From: Globodera rostochiensis
Lineage: Eukaryota > Nematoda > Chromadorea > Rhabditida > Heteroderidae
Direction: 5' to 3'
NCBI GenBank assembly: GCA_018350325.1
Contig: JAEVLN010000027.1
Location: forward strand, 682,001 to 746,000
Length of the DNA stretch: 64,000 nt
A program made the translations under genes and the position numbers. Of this stretch, positions 1-10,252 are shown piece by piece. The notes under the pieces are model-generated. The model saw only the letters and a list, made by a program, of their open reading frames with translations. It searched no databases and had not been told where the DNA came from. The stretch's first letter is position 1, and each line of letters begins with the position of its first letter.

Positions 1-2384
1 CAAGAGAAAGAATTTACCTTGTCATAAACCAAACCAAAATCCCTATAAAAGAATGGGGAACAATTGAAGTGATATATTTTGACAACAATCATAAATTGAA
101 GGAAATCATAGAAACCGAAGCTTTTGGGCTAGACAGAAATATGGAGTATCAAGTAAATGACACTGAAATTGCCGCACATACTATTGGGAATTCATCCAAA
201 CTGTCGAACGAGATATTCCACACTACGATCTTGAACAAACGAGATAAAAGAACAGCTCAGGATCACCTTCTGATTGAATGCATGCCTGGAGGAATAACTG
301 TTAATATTTTATTAAATATAGACATTGTCGGAATTTGCAGTGGATCATATTGCGTCACAAAAAATAAACCCCAATCTAAAGAGATAGTAATGTTCCCTCC
401 ACAAATAACGAAGAGTAGCTTTAATGCCGAGGTCAAATTGATAGCAAACAACTCCATAATTGAAACTAAGGTTATCAGTTGTGCATCTTCACCAATTTGT
501 GAAATGATTACTTGCAAATTATGTTGGGAATACATTAAAAATATACAATGCATACCACAACTACACTTGATGTTATTTTTCTCAGTCAGTATTTTAATAA
601 TTTATTTACTCACGTTATCTGTGCAAATTATTAAATTCACCCTTTCGATTTTGAAATGGAGTATTAAGAAAATTTGTTGTTGCAAATCAAACCCTAAAAA
701 CAAAAGTTACACTAAAGTCAAAACTTTTAAACCCAAAACCAAAGTTATTCTCATACTGATTATGTCGTTAGCATTCACAAAATTTGGTCATTGCTGTGAC
801 GAAGTCACAAATTTAATCGCAGAGTCCAGTAATTGTCCTCGTGATGAACAAGGAAAAATTGAATGCACTTTTGATCAAACGACAATCATTTCCATCAAAC
901 CCGAACACATAACTTGCCTTAAATTAGAAGATAAAGCACGAAACACTACTGCGAAAACACTGGAAATCACTGTTGTCGACTTATCAGTGATTTGCGACAA
1001 ACAAACTGAATACTTTATGAGAAATTATGAAATTACATCCGAATCCGTCAAACGATGCCCAAGTACGGGAAGTTGCAAAGGGACAACTTGTGAAAAACTC
1101 AGTTCCGATCAACGAAATCCGGAAACGTCCGACAAAACGAACAACAAACCTGGATATTCATACTGTGTACCCTCCTGTGGAGGATGGCACTGCGAATGCT
1201 TTATTGCAACTGATGGCTGTTTATTCTATAGGACATATATGGAGGAAGTAGGAACCGATTACTATGAAGTCATAAAATGCAACCAATGGCCAATTGAACT
1301 GTATCTTAAAATCGATGAAGGAGCAATTTCAAGTTTCATGCTTTTATCCCCTGGAACTTTATACACTGACAGATTCATGGACGTCACTCTCATTACCACA
1401 AGCATTCCACCAACTCCCATTTTTGGATCAAAATTTATAATAAATAAAATCACTAACGACACTATTATTGTGGACAATGAGGAATTGTTGAGAAATAGTA
1501 TTCGATGTCCAGACGAAGCGTCTGCAACCAATTTCAATTGTAAATTTCCACCCGAAGCATGTCAATGCAATGGCGGTGACACCGAAGTACATTGTGAGTG
1601 TACCAAGGATCCCTTGCCAGAAATGTACAGCAGAACGGATCAAAAATTACCGACCGACTTTAAAGGAAGTCACTTATCAAATGACTTTAATAAGCTTAAA
1701 GCAAAACTCCAGCAAACTTCTGCTCTTCAATTACAAATTACACTTAAAGGATACAAAACTGAACCCTTTTACGATAAAAGTAATTGCCTAATTGAATCCA
1801 AATCATTGAAAGGATGTTATGCCTGTAAAGGCGCCGACTGGACTTTCAAATGCAACACTGCATTCGGAACAGCTTTGGCAAAAGTCAAATGTCCAAGTCA
1901 AACCATCGACGTCAACTGCGATACGACAAATGAGGAAAAGGTTATTCAACTAAGTTATAACATGGAAGATGTTAACGAAAAATGCTCCGTGTCCTGCCCA
2001 GGCGGAGAGTCAGAAGTGGAAATAAAAGGTAAATTAATTTACGTCCCTCAACAAGACGAACGAAAAACCCCGACAAATAACACTCAACCAGAATCTACTA
2101 CTGGAAACAGTTTTGATGAAATTATGAATAAATTGAAAGAAATTGGAAACTCTCTTTTTGAATTCTTTAAAACCCATTTATGGGAAATTATGTTGTTTTT
2201 ACCAATCCTTCTAATTGTAGGACTAATATTATTTTGCTTATTTCCAATACTATGGCCGATCGTGATTCGATCCTATTGTAAAATTTTTAAAAGGAAGAAA
2301 ACTTCCTCTCGCGGGAGTGTCGCGACTGGCGCGAAAAAGGATTTATTAAAGAAAAATAATAACAAAATTAAAAAACTAAAATAA
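1..2384 (+). CDS. Env-like glycoprotein (phlebovirus Gn/Gc type) of a BEL/Pao-like element, 5' end outside window
   Basis: The reading frame is open from base 1; the first apparent start at 69 is only a GTG, so the protein begins upstream of the window. From that codon it runs 771 residues. It has a hydrophobic segment near residues 165-190 and a second near 224-240 that resembles an internal signal before a second glycoprotein. A long cysteine-rich ectodomain follows, with the motif CGGWHCECF near residues 370-380. A transmembrane stretch lies near 700-735, followed by a basic tail. The CGGW-CxCF context is the hallmark I know from the fusion-loop region of phlebovirus-like Gc proteins that nematode BEL/Pao elements carry as env. 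An LTR-like sequence follows directly. The frame is intact. The family call is good; fusion activity is not shown. Confidence 0.8.
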   Translation, partial: RERIYLVINQTKIPIKEWGTIEVIYFDNNHKLKEIIETEAFGLDRNMEYQVNDTEIAAHTIGNSSKLSNEIFHTTILNKRDKRTAQDHLLIECMPGGITVNILLNIDIVGICSGSYCVTKNKPQSKEIVMFPPQITKSSFNAEVKLIANNSIIETKVISCASSPICEMITCKLCWEYIKNIQCIPQLHLMLFFSVSILIIYLLTLSVQIIKFTLSILKWSIKKICCCKSNPKNKSYTKVKTFKPKTKVILILIMSLAFTKFGHCCDEVTNLIAESSNCPRDEQGKIECTFDQTTIISIKPEHITCLKLEDKARNTTAKTLEITVVDLSVICDKQTEYFMRNYEITSESVKRCPSTGSCKGTTCEKLSSDQRNPETSDKTNNKPGYSYCVPSCGGWHCECFIATDGCLFYRTYMEEVGTDYYEVIKCNQWPIELYLKIDEGAISSFMLLSPGTLYTDRFMDVTLITTSIPPTPIFGSKFIINKITNDTIIVDNEELLRNSIRCPDEASATNFNCKFPPEACQCNGGDTEVHCECTKDPLPEMYSRTDQKLPTDFKGSHLSNDFNKLKAKLQQTSALQLQITLKGYKTEPFYDKSNCLIESKSLKGCYACKGADWTFKCNTAFGTALAKVKCPSQTIDVNCDTTNEEKVIQLSYNMEDVNEKCSVSCPGGESEVEIKGKLIYVPQQDERKTPTNNTQPESTTGNSFDEIMNKLKEIGNSLFEFFKTHLWEIMLFLPILLIVGLILFCLFPILWPIVIRSYCKIFKRKKTSSRGSVATGAKKDLLKKNNNKIKKLK

Positions 2385-2641
2385 TTATAAGGAAAATTAA
2401 TTGAGATTAAAATAATAAATTTAAAATCCTAATCAAAAATATAAATAATAATAGTAAGAGAATAAAGCGCATAGCGCAAATCGTACAAAATATATAAAAT
2501 AAAAAGTGATTGAAAATGGAGCGAGGGAAGGAGAGAAAACAAACAAAGAGGCGCATCCAATAAAGCGCCGACGGAAAATTGTAAAGAACGTTTAAAGGAT
2601 GTTTATCCGAAAAACGTCCAAATAATAAAATGAATAAATTT

Positions 2642-2651
2642 GGGGGAAAAA
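2642..2651 (+). other. Putative polypurine tract
   Basis: GGGGGAAAAA lies immediately before a TGT that would start the 3' LTR, as expected for a plus-strand LTR element. A second purine-rich stretch at 2515-2540 is an alternative. Confidence 0.5.
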
Positions 2652-3112
2652 TGTATTAAAGAAACGTAAAAAGCAATTAATAAAGAGGAAAATCATGAGC
2701 AGCCAAGTTTGGCCACAAAATAATGGGCAAACGGGCCACCCAAACAGGCCACCCAAGGGGGCCGGATTTTTCTCCTATTTAAGGCAGCCCTTTTCCTCAG
2801 TCGGTATGCTTCACAGTGCTCCAACCTCAACACCGAACTCTGCACCGAACAAACTCAACTGCGACAACTCAACAGGCGGGACAGACACTCGACGACCGAT
2901 CTCTACTGACAGACATTCGACGACCGATCTCTACTGCTGATCGTCAACCAAGTTGGGCACGCACCGGATCAACGACGAAGCATCGGCTGACAGCAAAGCG
3001 GTCTCAGCCCGTTGTTCCTCCCATTTCTACTATTTGATTGCATTAACTCGCTCTGAATATTGTTGTCCTGTCGACCCGAACCCCAAACAAAATAAATTTT
3101 GTTGTCCCAACA
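2652..3112 (+). repeat. Putative 3' LTR of the env-bearing BEL/Pao element
   Basis: The interval starts TGT and ends ACA, follows a polypurine tract and the env gene, has a TATA-like TATTTAAGG near 2776 and an AATAAA at 3091-3096 just before the end. These match U3-R-U5 order. The partner LTR lies outside the window, so the borders are inferred and cannot be confirmed by comparison. The following bases TAATT would be one copy of any target-site duplication. Confidence 0.55.
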
Positions 3113-3374
3113 TAATTGGTCACAACAACAACCAAAGGATTGGAACTGGAACATTCGGACCGGACACATGCGGCGCAAATGGCCAAAAGTGAAGTGACAA
3201 CAAACAAGACTGCAAATGTTGTCCTTGATCAGAGGCCAAATGTTTTTCCAAATGATTTCCCAACTGCGGGTTTCGGAGATGTATGTGCCAAGGCAAAGAC
3301 TAATGGTGGTCCCGTTGGAGGCAAAAAGTGGACGAAGCAGTTCGAGAAATTTGATGACTCTTCGATCAATATAA
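3113..3374 (-). pseudogene. F-box-like gene fragment cut by an LTR
   Basis: On the minus strand an acceptor (TTTTTTAG) at 3375-3376 opens an exon beginning (S)YIDRRVIKFLELL, then TRSWEIIWKNIWPLI, then a Cys/Leu-rich stretch. The SYxDxxVIxFLxxxRxLF start and the W-x3-W-x3-WP pattern match the middle exon of the F-box-like gene at 43917-46648, whose exon 4 starts YVDNNVIDFLLRIR in the same phase. The frame runs straight into the LTR end at 3112, so the gene appears truncated by retrotransposon insertion. I found no matching F-box exon at higher coordinates, so it is probably a dead fragment. Confidence 0.6.
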
Positions 3375-3419
3375 CTAAAAAATGAGAAAAATAAAAATAC
3401 AACGTTACAACATTTGTGT

Positions 3420-3620
3420 GAAGAACCTCCGAATTCGATTTCTATTTCGACCAATTTCAAACCCCGGACCCGAATTCGAACAATTTTTCAAAAGTTCAAA
3501 ATCTTTCAAAAATCAATTTTATTGCACAAAACGTTCGAATTCGAGTCCGGGGTTAGGAATTGGTCGCAATAGAAGTCGAATTCGGATTCTACGACTCCGA
3601 ATTTGGGGTGCACGTCCTTT
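3420..3620. repeat. Dispersed AT-rich repeat with CCCCGGACCC core
   Basis: A CCCCGGACCCGAATTCGAA segment and its partly inverted counterpart GAATTCGAGTCCGGGGTT flank a short AT-rich centre, followed by GGATTCTACGACTCCGAA. Related pieces recur at 33640-33780, 47785-47820, 51745-51790, 52830-52910 and 55200-55280. This looks like a dispersed non-coding element. Bases 3621-3963 are AT-rich with no gene seen. Confidence 0.5.
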
Positions 3621-3963
3621 TCTGTCCTTTATTTGAGTTTTCTGGAGCTTTTTGGAAATTTTTTTGTTTAAATTTTGAGTATCTTTAGACAGATGGCCAA
3701 ATGCGTTAATTTTCAAGCTTTTTTCGCATTCTTATTTGAATTTTCGCTTAAAAATGTCCAAAATGTAACTGCGATCCCCACTCCCTAATAAAGCAGAATT
3801 CGCAAAAAAATATATTGCATTTTTGAAAATCGAAAATCGACAAAATATTCGAAAATCGATGGGAGCAATCTCCAACCCCCAAATGTTGAAAAAAACTGTT
3901 GGTGTCGAGAAATATGGTTAAAAAACTCACATTTCATGGACATTTATTGCATTTTTGAACATT

Positions 3964-6090
3964 TTATAAAGTGTGCTTTTTTTTGCCAGCAAAATCTTTT
4001 TGTTGACCTTCACTGTCCTTATTTTGAAACATTTTTGTTGGCAACCCTGCTTTAATGGCTTTCAAATATAATTTAAACCGAGACAATGACCTTATTTGAA
4101 GGCATTCAAATACGATCACTTTGTCGGGAAGCGGATTTTGCGGAATTGGCAGCCGACGTCCGAAATCATTGCCAGTGCGTTTGACAATTTCAGCACCATT
4201 TCCGACGAGCGCGCGACGAATATCCAAATCGCCCAACGACGACCATTCCTTCGTTTTGGAATGCGCGTCCACCAAAAGAAACGGCCAAACGTCGTCACAA
4301 ATGGAACTAAAAATTCCCGGGGGGGGGGGTTAAAAGAGATGAATGGAAGCCTCAAAAGGCGCAAGTGTCCCCGTTTAGTTAAAATTACGAGTCAAAAAGA
4401 GCAAAAAAAATGTTGTTATGGCGGAAAGGGCGTTTTCTAAGTTGAGAAAGTGGTGGTGTTCCTGGGGGTTTTCGGGGCGAATCCAAATCTAATCGATTTT
4501 GAGCCATAAATGCGAAAGCGAACCAAATCAAATATTTTTTGGTATCATTAGAAAGCATGCGAACATGCCGACCTCGTTGAATGTCATCTGGTGCAGGTAC
4601 AGCTTCATCCTGACCCTCTGATCGATCTGTTGCTGATCATTCACCGCCAACTGATCAGCGAGTGACGAAGCGCCTTCGGTTGCACTGATCAGGTCAGCGT
4701 AGTCGGGGCTCAGCTCCATCACCACCTGATCAGCCCGATCAAAATGCCTGGACACCGAGCCAAGAAGATCCTGATCACATATGCACTGATCAACATCGAC
4801 AACCTGCAGAAATTTAAATTTAAAAACTCGAAATCTGACGAAAAAAATTCTGAATTTGAGGTCGATTCCATCAAGGTCTAGGCACTTATTTTGGTTAAGA
4901 ACACCGGTTTTTAGTCCTGCCAACTTACTTTGATGCCCTCCTCTTTGGCGTAAATTTCCAAATTTTTGATCAACAATCGATGAAATTTTTTGAGGTCCCG
5001 GTTTTTGACATTTTCGTGATGGAGGATGAGGATGAAGCGTTGTTGCTGGTGAACACCGATCGCCGCACTGACCGATCGGGCAAAAGCGGTTGAGGAACTG
5101 ATCGAGTCGGACGCGCTGATCAGTGCCGAGTCCATCCGCGCAGGTCGATGACGGCACTCCGTGGCCATGGGACTTAAAATTGCAAATGTTCAAAGGCCCA
5201 ACCGTTCCAAAAAAATCCTTATTAAATTTTTTTAACTACCAAAAAATTCGGCGATTGTTTAAGCGCCGATGAATTTTTACAAATTTTTTTGGGTAGGCAG
5301 GCGGCCTAAAATTTATTTGATAACTTTCTGACTTGGCAGCAAAATGGCGAACACTGATCAGTACGTCGATACGTCCGGCCTCGCCGATCAGCTCCAAAAG
5401 TTTGTGCAACGACTCGTCGCCAAACCGGTGTATCAAAGCGCACATTGGATCTCAAAAATGGGATAGAATCGTTAAAAGCCGGATTTTTTTTTTGGCATTC
5501 GCTTTTCATTATTGGGATTTAAAAAAAAATGAAGTGAATTTTGTGAAAATTTGGCATTTTGCTTTTAATGAAATTGGAAAAAACAAAACAAAAAAATTTT
5601 GTAATTAACCGAAAATTTGGAATAAATTAAAAGTTTTTTTGCTAACTTTTTGTCCTCCTCATTTGGACAATTTCCTCAATGTCGAGGCCCAAATGTGCGC
5701 CCACAAATTCCCAATTGCGCATGGAACCGCAACTGGGCGGGTTCAACCGCAACTCCAGCAATTGTGCCATGTCGGCACGCAAATGCCGAACACGGACGGC
5801 ACCCATTTCAATGCCATTGCTTCGCCAAACGGAAAGCAAATCGGAGGGCGATGGTGGCGGACAAATTCTCAAAAAGTCGACGACCTGTGGATTTTGAAAA
5901 AATTTATTTGAAAAATAAAAATGTTTTTAAAATTTTTTAATTTTTTGTGTTTCTGGAGAGTAAGGCCCGGACGGGAATTCCGTTTGAACCAAAAATGATT
6001 TGAAAAAAAAAACCTGAAAAAGAAAACAAACAACGGCAAGACTTCTTCCCATTTTTGCGTAGTTTGGCTCCAATTCGATCGCCTGCCCGT
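3964..6090 (-). pseudogene. 3' part of a death-domain/SEFIR adaptor gene (ACTL-1/Act1-like), severed by a BEL insertion
   Basis: Minus-strand exons read in order. (a) 6090 to about 6030, RLEDGQAIELEPNYAKMG. (b) 5647-5884, a death-domain N-half starting VVDFLRICPPPSPSDLL and including MRNWEFVGAHLGLDIEEI. (c) 5325-5450, the remaining death-domain helices, NPMCALIHRFGDESLHKLL to GRIDVLISV; the phase-1 joint fits. (d) about 5167-4929, ending FILILHHENVKN and AKEEGIK. (e) 4803-about 4570, VVDVDQCICDQDLLGSV to DQVVMELSPDYADLI and LYLHQMTFNE. (f) about 4307-3964, LVDAHSKTKEWSSLGDLDI. Exons d-e have the SEFIR pattern: a beta strand, a GIKVV/DVD strand, and a VMELSPDY strand. Death domain then SEFIR is what I recall for nematode ACTL-1. 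The c/d and e/f joints are not phase-consistent as I read them. The 5' exons lie at 14332-14672. Confidence 0.6.
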
Positions 6091-6474
6091 TGTCGTGATT
6101 GGGACGGGACCACAATCCGAATACCTGACTTTCACACTTTAATTCTCCAACTCCAATTAGAACTCTTTATTCTCTTTCTCCCTTGGGAAACGGTTATGCA
6201 CGGGAAAATGATGATCTCCGGAGTAAAACTGTTGTGGCGTTGGTCGGGAGAAAAACATATGGAATGGTGTGGGGGGCACTCGGACTCGGGCGGATTCCTG
6301 GGGGAGGGTAGATCAGTGGGGGTGATAAGAAGGGGAGGGTCGGCCCAAGAGTCCCGGGAACGGCGACGGGGAGGAAAGGCCGACGAAGAGAGACGGAAAA
6401 GCGGGGTGATGAAGGGCGGGAAAGGGCCGGGCGGGGGGGGGGCGGGAGGAGGACAATTCTCGCTCAATGCGACA
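6091..6474 (-). repeat. BEL/Pao 3' LTR (left copy)
   Basis: 384 bp, TGTCG...CGACA. It matches 13950-14331 nearly base for base. Differences seen include one A/G change near 6209 versus 14068 and the length of the G-run near 6432. Confidence 0.92.
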
Positions 6475-7265
6475 CTCCGCCCAACAACGGGCAAATTGGG
6501 GGGCGGTGTATCAAATCTGATCGAGTTCAATGGGATGGGCCGTTCGGGTGCGGGTGGAGCGGGCCCGTTCCTCCAGCGAGGCCAGCGTCCGTGTACGTAG
6601 GCGCGCGGCGCACGACCACTCGCACCGAACCGTCCGCGAGATGTCGGAGCCGAGCGACGGACGTGACGGAGGCGTCCCGGGCGTTGGGCCGGGCGAGGGT
6701 TAAAGGGAGGTTGAGCCGAATTGCGTGGGGCGGCGCGGCCCGTGACCCCCATTATCACCTCGATGTGCTGAGCGGGCGTGGTTGGACGGGTAGGGGCGGG
6801 CGACGGGCCTCGAACTCGCGGATGGGGCGGCGTGTGGGAGACAGGGGGGCCCGGCAGCTCGTTGAGTGTGACGACGAAGTTGGGAGTCGGCTCAGGGTCG
6901 GGGTGGGCGGCGCTCGGGGTCGATGAAGCGGAGTTTGGCGTCGGGGGGCTGGAGCAGGAGGAAAAGGACGAGTAAATGGAGGCCGAGGCGGGCTGGATTC
7001 CGGGCGGCGACGACGCCAGGGGGTTGCGGTCCGGCGGAAGGGAGGACTCCAGCGTGTGGGCCCATTCGGGTTCGATGTGATGAGGAGGGTCCGCCGGATT
7101 ATCGATTTCCATTTCGGTGCCGGTTGAACGGACGAGCGAAGGGGTGAGGGGTTGGGAAGGGGAGGGGGGTGGATCGTCGGAGGGAACCGCACTGATTTTC
7201 AAATGGTTCAGGATTGAGCTTATGGCAGAGGGGACGAGTTTAGGGGTTTTGCCGGAGTTTTCCAT
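6475..7265 (-). CDS. Proline/arginine-rich disordered accessory protein of the BEL element
   Basis: A minus-strand frame begins with ATG at 7265, 13 bases beyond the stop of the membrane-protein frame, and stays open for about 263 residues before running on into the LTR (stop at 6132). Composition is dominated by Pro, Ser, Ala and Arg, with an acidic patch EMEIDNPADPP early and an Arg/Gly-rich C-terminal part. No cysteine motif, signal peptide or membrane segment is visible. It sits where an env gene might be, but has no env feature. It could be a disordered nucleic-acid-binding accessory protein, or a long frame that is open because the region is GC-rich. The companion frame upstream makes real coding more likely. 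Confidence 0.4.
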
Positions 7266-7278
7266 CTTAAGAGAGGGA

Positions 7279-7839
7279 TTAGAACCGGGGAGTGGGATTC
7301 GTTCGCTGGACCAACTCAGAGACGGCCGCTCTCAGGTCGCCCAGCTCCAGGGAGGGGTCGGGCGGGGTGGCCTCGGGACGGGAGCGATAATTGATGAGGA
7401 TTGTGAGCAATTTCAGTAGAATGAGGAGGGCCAGCCCGCCCAGGCAAATGAGCACGGTGATCAACACCGAATGATCCGAGGGAGGGTCGTCGTCCTCGAG
7501 GGCGTTGGCGAGTGTGTCAACCCCGAAATAGAGGGCTGACGACGCGAGAATGGGGAGGGACCCTTTGATCAGCCCCTTGGGAAATTTGCCAATGGGTCGA
7601 GGCGTGGTGGCGGGGAGGAGGGCCATCATCAAAAGGGTGAGAAGGAGGGTCGGGAGAGGGGCGCGGGAGGGGCGGGTCCGGAATACAAAGCTCCCCCAAA
7701 GGGCCACAATCACGCCAAGGGAGAACGCGAGCGAAAGGAGGGCAAAAGAAAGGCCGGGGCATTCCGCGCTGGGGGGACGGGGCTCGCCCGGTGTCGAATG
7801 GTGATGTAACGAGACATCTAACGAGAATATGTTTCCCAT
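7279..7839 (-). CDS. Small multi-pass membrane protein in the env position of the BEL element
   Basis: 186 residues. Four hydrophobic segments are visible, near residues 28-52 (FALLSLAFSLGVIVALWG), 60-80 (LLLTLLMMALL), 93-110 (ILASSALYFGVDTLANAL) and 125-150 (VLITVLICLGGLALLILLK). A short tail ends in ELGDLRAAVSELVQR, which could form an amphipathic helix. It starts MGNIFS, an N-terminal Gly that could be myristoylated. I do not recognise the family. It is not the phlebovirus-type env of the element at 1-3112. Position, between integrase and LTR, is that of an accessory or env-replacing gene. Confidence 0.5.
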   Translation of the reverse strand: MGNIFSLDVSLHHHSTPGEPRPPSAECPGLSFALLSLAFSLGVIVALWGSFVFRTRPSRAPLPTLLLTLLMMALLPATTPRPIGKFPKGLIKGSLPILASSALYFGVDTLANALEDDDPPSDHSVLITVLICLGGLALLILLKLLTILINYRSRPEATPPDPSLELGDLRAAVSELVQRTNPTPRF

Positions 7840-8147
7840 CTAAATGGTGGGACCGGTAAGGCGCGTTGGTGAAAGGGAGGGGGGGGGGTGGCCCGAGTGA
7901 ATGATGATTTGAGCCGAGTCGGTCGCCTTATAAGGGGGGTGGGTAAGCACTCCGACGGGGGGGGGGACGTGTGACTTTCCCACACGGCGCTGATCAGCGG
8001 TGATTGAGCCTGGGAACGTCCCAGCCCGATGTATGCCGGAACGGGAGGGGAGGCGCCTGATCTCGAGTCGGAGGAGGGCGGCTTGGCGTTTTATTAAATT
8101 TACACACGGTTACAAAGGGGAGCGTGGGAATTGCGAGGGATTTGCGC
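7840..8147. other. Pol to accessory-gene spacer in BEL element
   Basis: G-rich plus strand (C-rich in the element's sense) with several runs of 8-9 G. No frame is recognisable as coding. Confidence 0.4.
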
Positions 8148-9209
8148 TCAGCACCCTCCCGGGGAGGAGGCGCCGCGACGGGGGGGGGGTGGTGATTGAT
8201 GACCCCGCGGGGGCTGGAGGGCCCAAGTCCATTTTCTGCCGGCAAATGGCTCACCGCGGGAGGGTGATGGCGGAAGCGCCGTTTCGCTTTGTGTGGGGGG
8301 GAACGGTGCCCAGTTAAACTTCATCGCGGGTTTGGGAGGGGTGGGGCTGGACACCCGAGTCTGAACTTCCTCGGTGGTCTCGAGGGGGTACAAATGATGG
8401 ACGGATCGGGTTGAGATATGTCCGGACATAAATTTTAGTTTGGCCGTGTTTGGATGGTTGGAGGCCGTGCGGTAAATTTCAATACTAATAGCCACGGACC
8501 AAATGGAACGGGGGGTGGAATTACTTTGGACAATAACAAGTTCGCCCGGCTGCGGACATCGATTGTTGGACTGAGAGATTTTTTGGAAGCGTTCCCTTAG
8601 CGAGGTTAAATAGTCACGGGACCAAATTTTCCAAAATTGGCCTGCGGCGGCGGATAACGCGACCCACGAGGCGGAGAGGGAAATTTGGGTTGAGGGAGGG
8701 ACTTCGGTTGGGGATACCGACTGATCGGTCTGCGGGTAGGGGTAGAGGAAATCAGGGTGGCGAGACAATGGGCGCAAAAAATCGATTGGGCGTAGGGGCC
8801 GTAATTCGGCAGGATTGGAGGAATCAAAACAAATGGGGCGGGAATTGATGATAGTTTCGATTTCGGCCAGGAGGGTTGAAAGTTCGGGGAGACGAAGGGA
8901 CCGGGGAAAGACCCCCGAGGAGAGTGATCTGCGGAGGTGGTGCTTGACCAGTGCCACGAGGCGCTCGTAGTGCCCACCCTTCCACGCCGCGTAGGGCGTG
9001 CGGAGATGCCAAATTGGGACGACTGAGGGATGTTTGTGCGCGAGAAAATGTTGGAAGGAACAGAACGTGGTGGCATTATCGCAATAGATTGCGGCGGGGG
9101 CGCCAAATTTGGCTAGAAATCTACGGTAGGCAAGGGCAAACGAAGCGGTCGTTAAGTCGGGGACTAAGTCTAAGGAAAGGGCCCGGGTTGCGAGACAGAC
9201 CCATAGCAC
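8148..9209 (-). pseudogene. BEL/Pao integrase core (frame-shifted pol segment)
   Basis: The frame carries the retroviral integrase core: IYCDNATTFCS around the second catalytic Asp, then TPYAAWKGGHYERLVALVKHHL with the catalytic Glu position. A C-terminal region with LVIVQSNSTPRSIWSVA resembles the SH3-like/DUF5641 module, LVIV...R..W..A, of BEL integrases. The first Asp lies upstream, near the frame break. The frame differs from the preceding segment (9283-9897); a run of 14 G near 9329-9342 is close to the join. The C-terminus beyond is Pro-rich. Confidence 0.85.
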
Positions 9210-9282
9210 AACCCAATGTTTTTGGGTGGAATTTTTTGGGGGGAGCGGATTTGGCCGGGCGGGATTGAGGGGGTCGGTGATT

Positions 9283-9897
9283 TTAATGTGCAGTGGACCA
9301 ACGTAATCGAGGCCTACGGCACTGAATGGGGGGGGGGGGGGGAAGGGGTGACTCTATCGCCAGGGTAAGGTGGGGGCGGTGGGAGGTCGCGGCACTAAAC
9401 CGCCGGCAGGGAAGGCAGCACTTTGCGACTGCGCTCTCCGCTGTGCGTCTGCCCCTGGGCACCCAAAACTGGCGGCGAACAAATGACAATGTTTGGAGGG
9501 GACTTGAATGGTGATTTAAGAGGTGGGTCTCGTAAATGATTAGCCGGGTAATGGGGGATTTGGGGGGAAGATACACGGGTTCAATGGCATTTTGATTGCC
9601 GCGGCTGTTCGCCAGCCGACCCTTACTTCGCAGGATGCCCTTTGGGTCACAGAACAACCCTAAGGCCTCATTGTCCCGGTCGACGGGGGGGTTGGCCCTT
9701 TGTTCGTGCCTAATTATTAGGTCGAGTGCCAAACGGAGTTCGGTTGGGGACACAAACAGGGTGAGAGAGGGCCGTCTTAATTTGGGTTGGCTTTGAGTGA
9801 TGAAACGGCGGAAATACGAAATGGAACGGATTAATTTGGGGAGGCGGGAAAAGCGCGTTAAATCAAACAGATTCGAGGGGGGGGGTGGATTGGGCAT
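9283..9897 (-). pseudogene. BEL/Pao integrase zinc-binding domain (frame-shifted pol segment)
   Basis: Contains LVSPTE-like pol spacer, then KGRLANSRG and the H2C2 zinc finger: HLLNHHSSPLQTLSFVRRQFWVPRGR followed by CCLPCRR. This is the integrase N-terminal domain of BEL/Pao. It sits in the gag-pol frame but is separated from it by a segment in another frame (9863-10252). Confidence 0.8.
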
Positions 9898-10252
9898 AAA
9901 ATGAGCAAATTGGAGGCGGTGATTGGTTCGGGCGGGATTTAAAGGGAGGGGTGTTCGTTGAAAATAGTTTGATTTCGGGGTTCGGGGCTGGCCATTGAGG
10001 CTCGGGTTGGGCTAACCATGAGGGGCCTGCCCACCAAGCGGGTGACGAGTTTAGGGCTGGCACCGAATTAAGGCCCCGTGTGCCGATATCGGCGGGGTTT
10101 TCGTGTCCGGACACATGCCGAACGACGAGATTAGGGAGGGAGTAAATTTCGGCGACCCGGTTTTTCACGAAGATCTCCTTTAATGGAGGGGGGGAATTTA
10201 ACCAGGCAATCACAGCTGACGAATCCGTCCACAAATTAAGCGTGGGGTCCAA
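9863..10252 (-). pseudogene. BEL/Pao RNase H C-terminal part (frame-shifted pol segment)
   Basis: Starts LWTDSSAVIAWL with the RNase H catalytic Asp, then VRHVSGHENPADIGTRG, the HVxGxxNPAD signature of Ty3/BEL RNase H. It continues the gag-pol frame, which ends at 10210 after reading past a C6-7 run at 10261-10267. A one-base length change in that run restores the join. Confidence 0.85.

Noticed and set aside
5642..5940. Plus-strand frames over 5640-5940
   Set aside because: Antisense to the death-domain exon, which reads well on the minus strand with good splice sites.
6055..7419. Gly/Arg-rich plus-strand frames
   Set aside because: Antisense to the GC-rich BEL element; no start context or motif.
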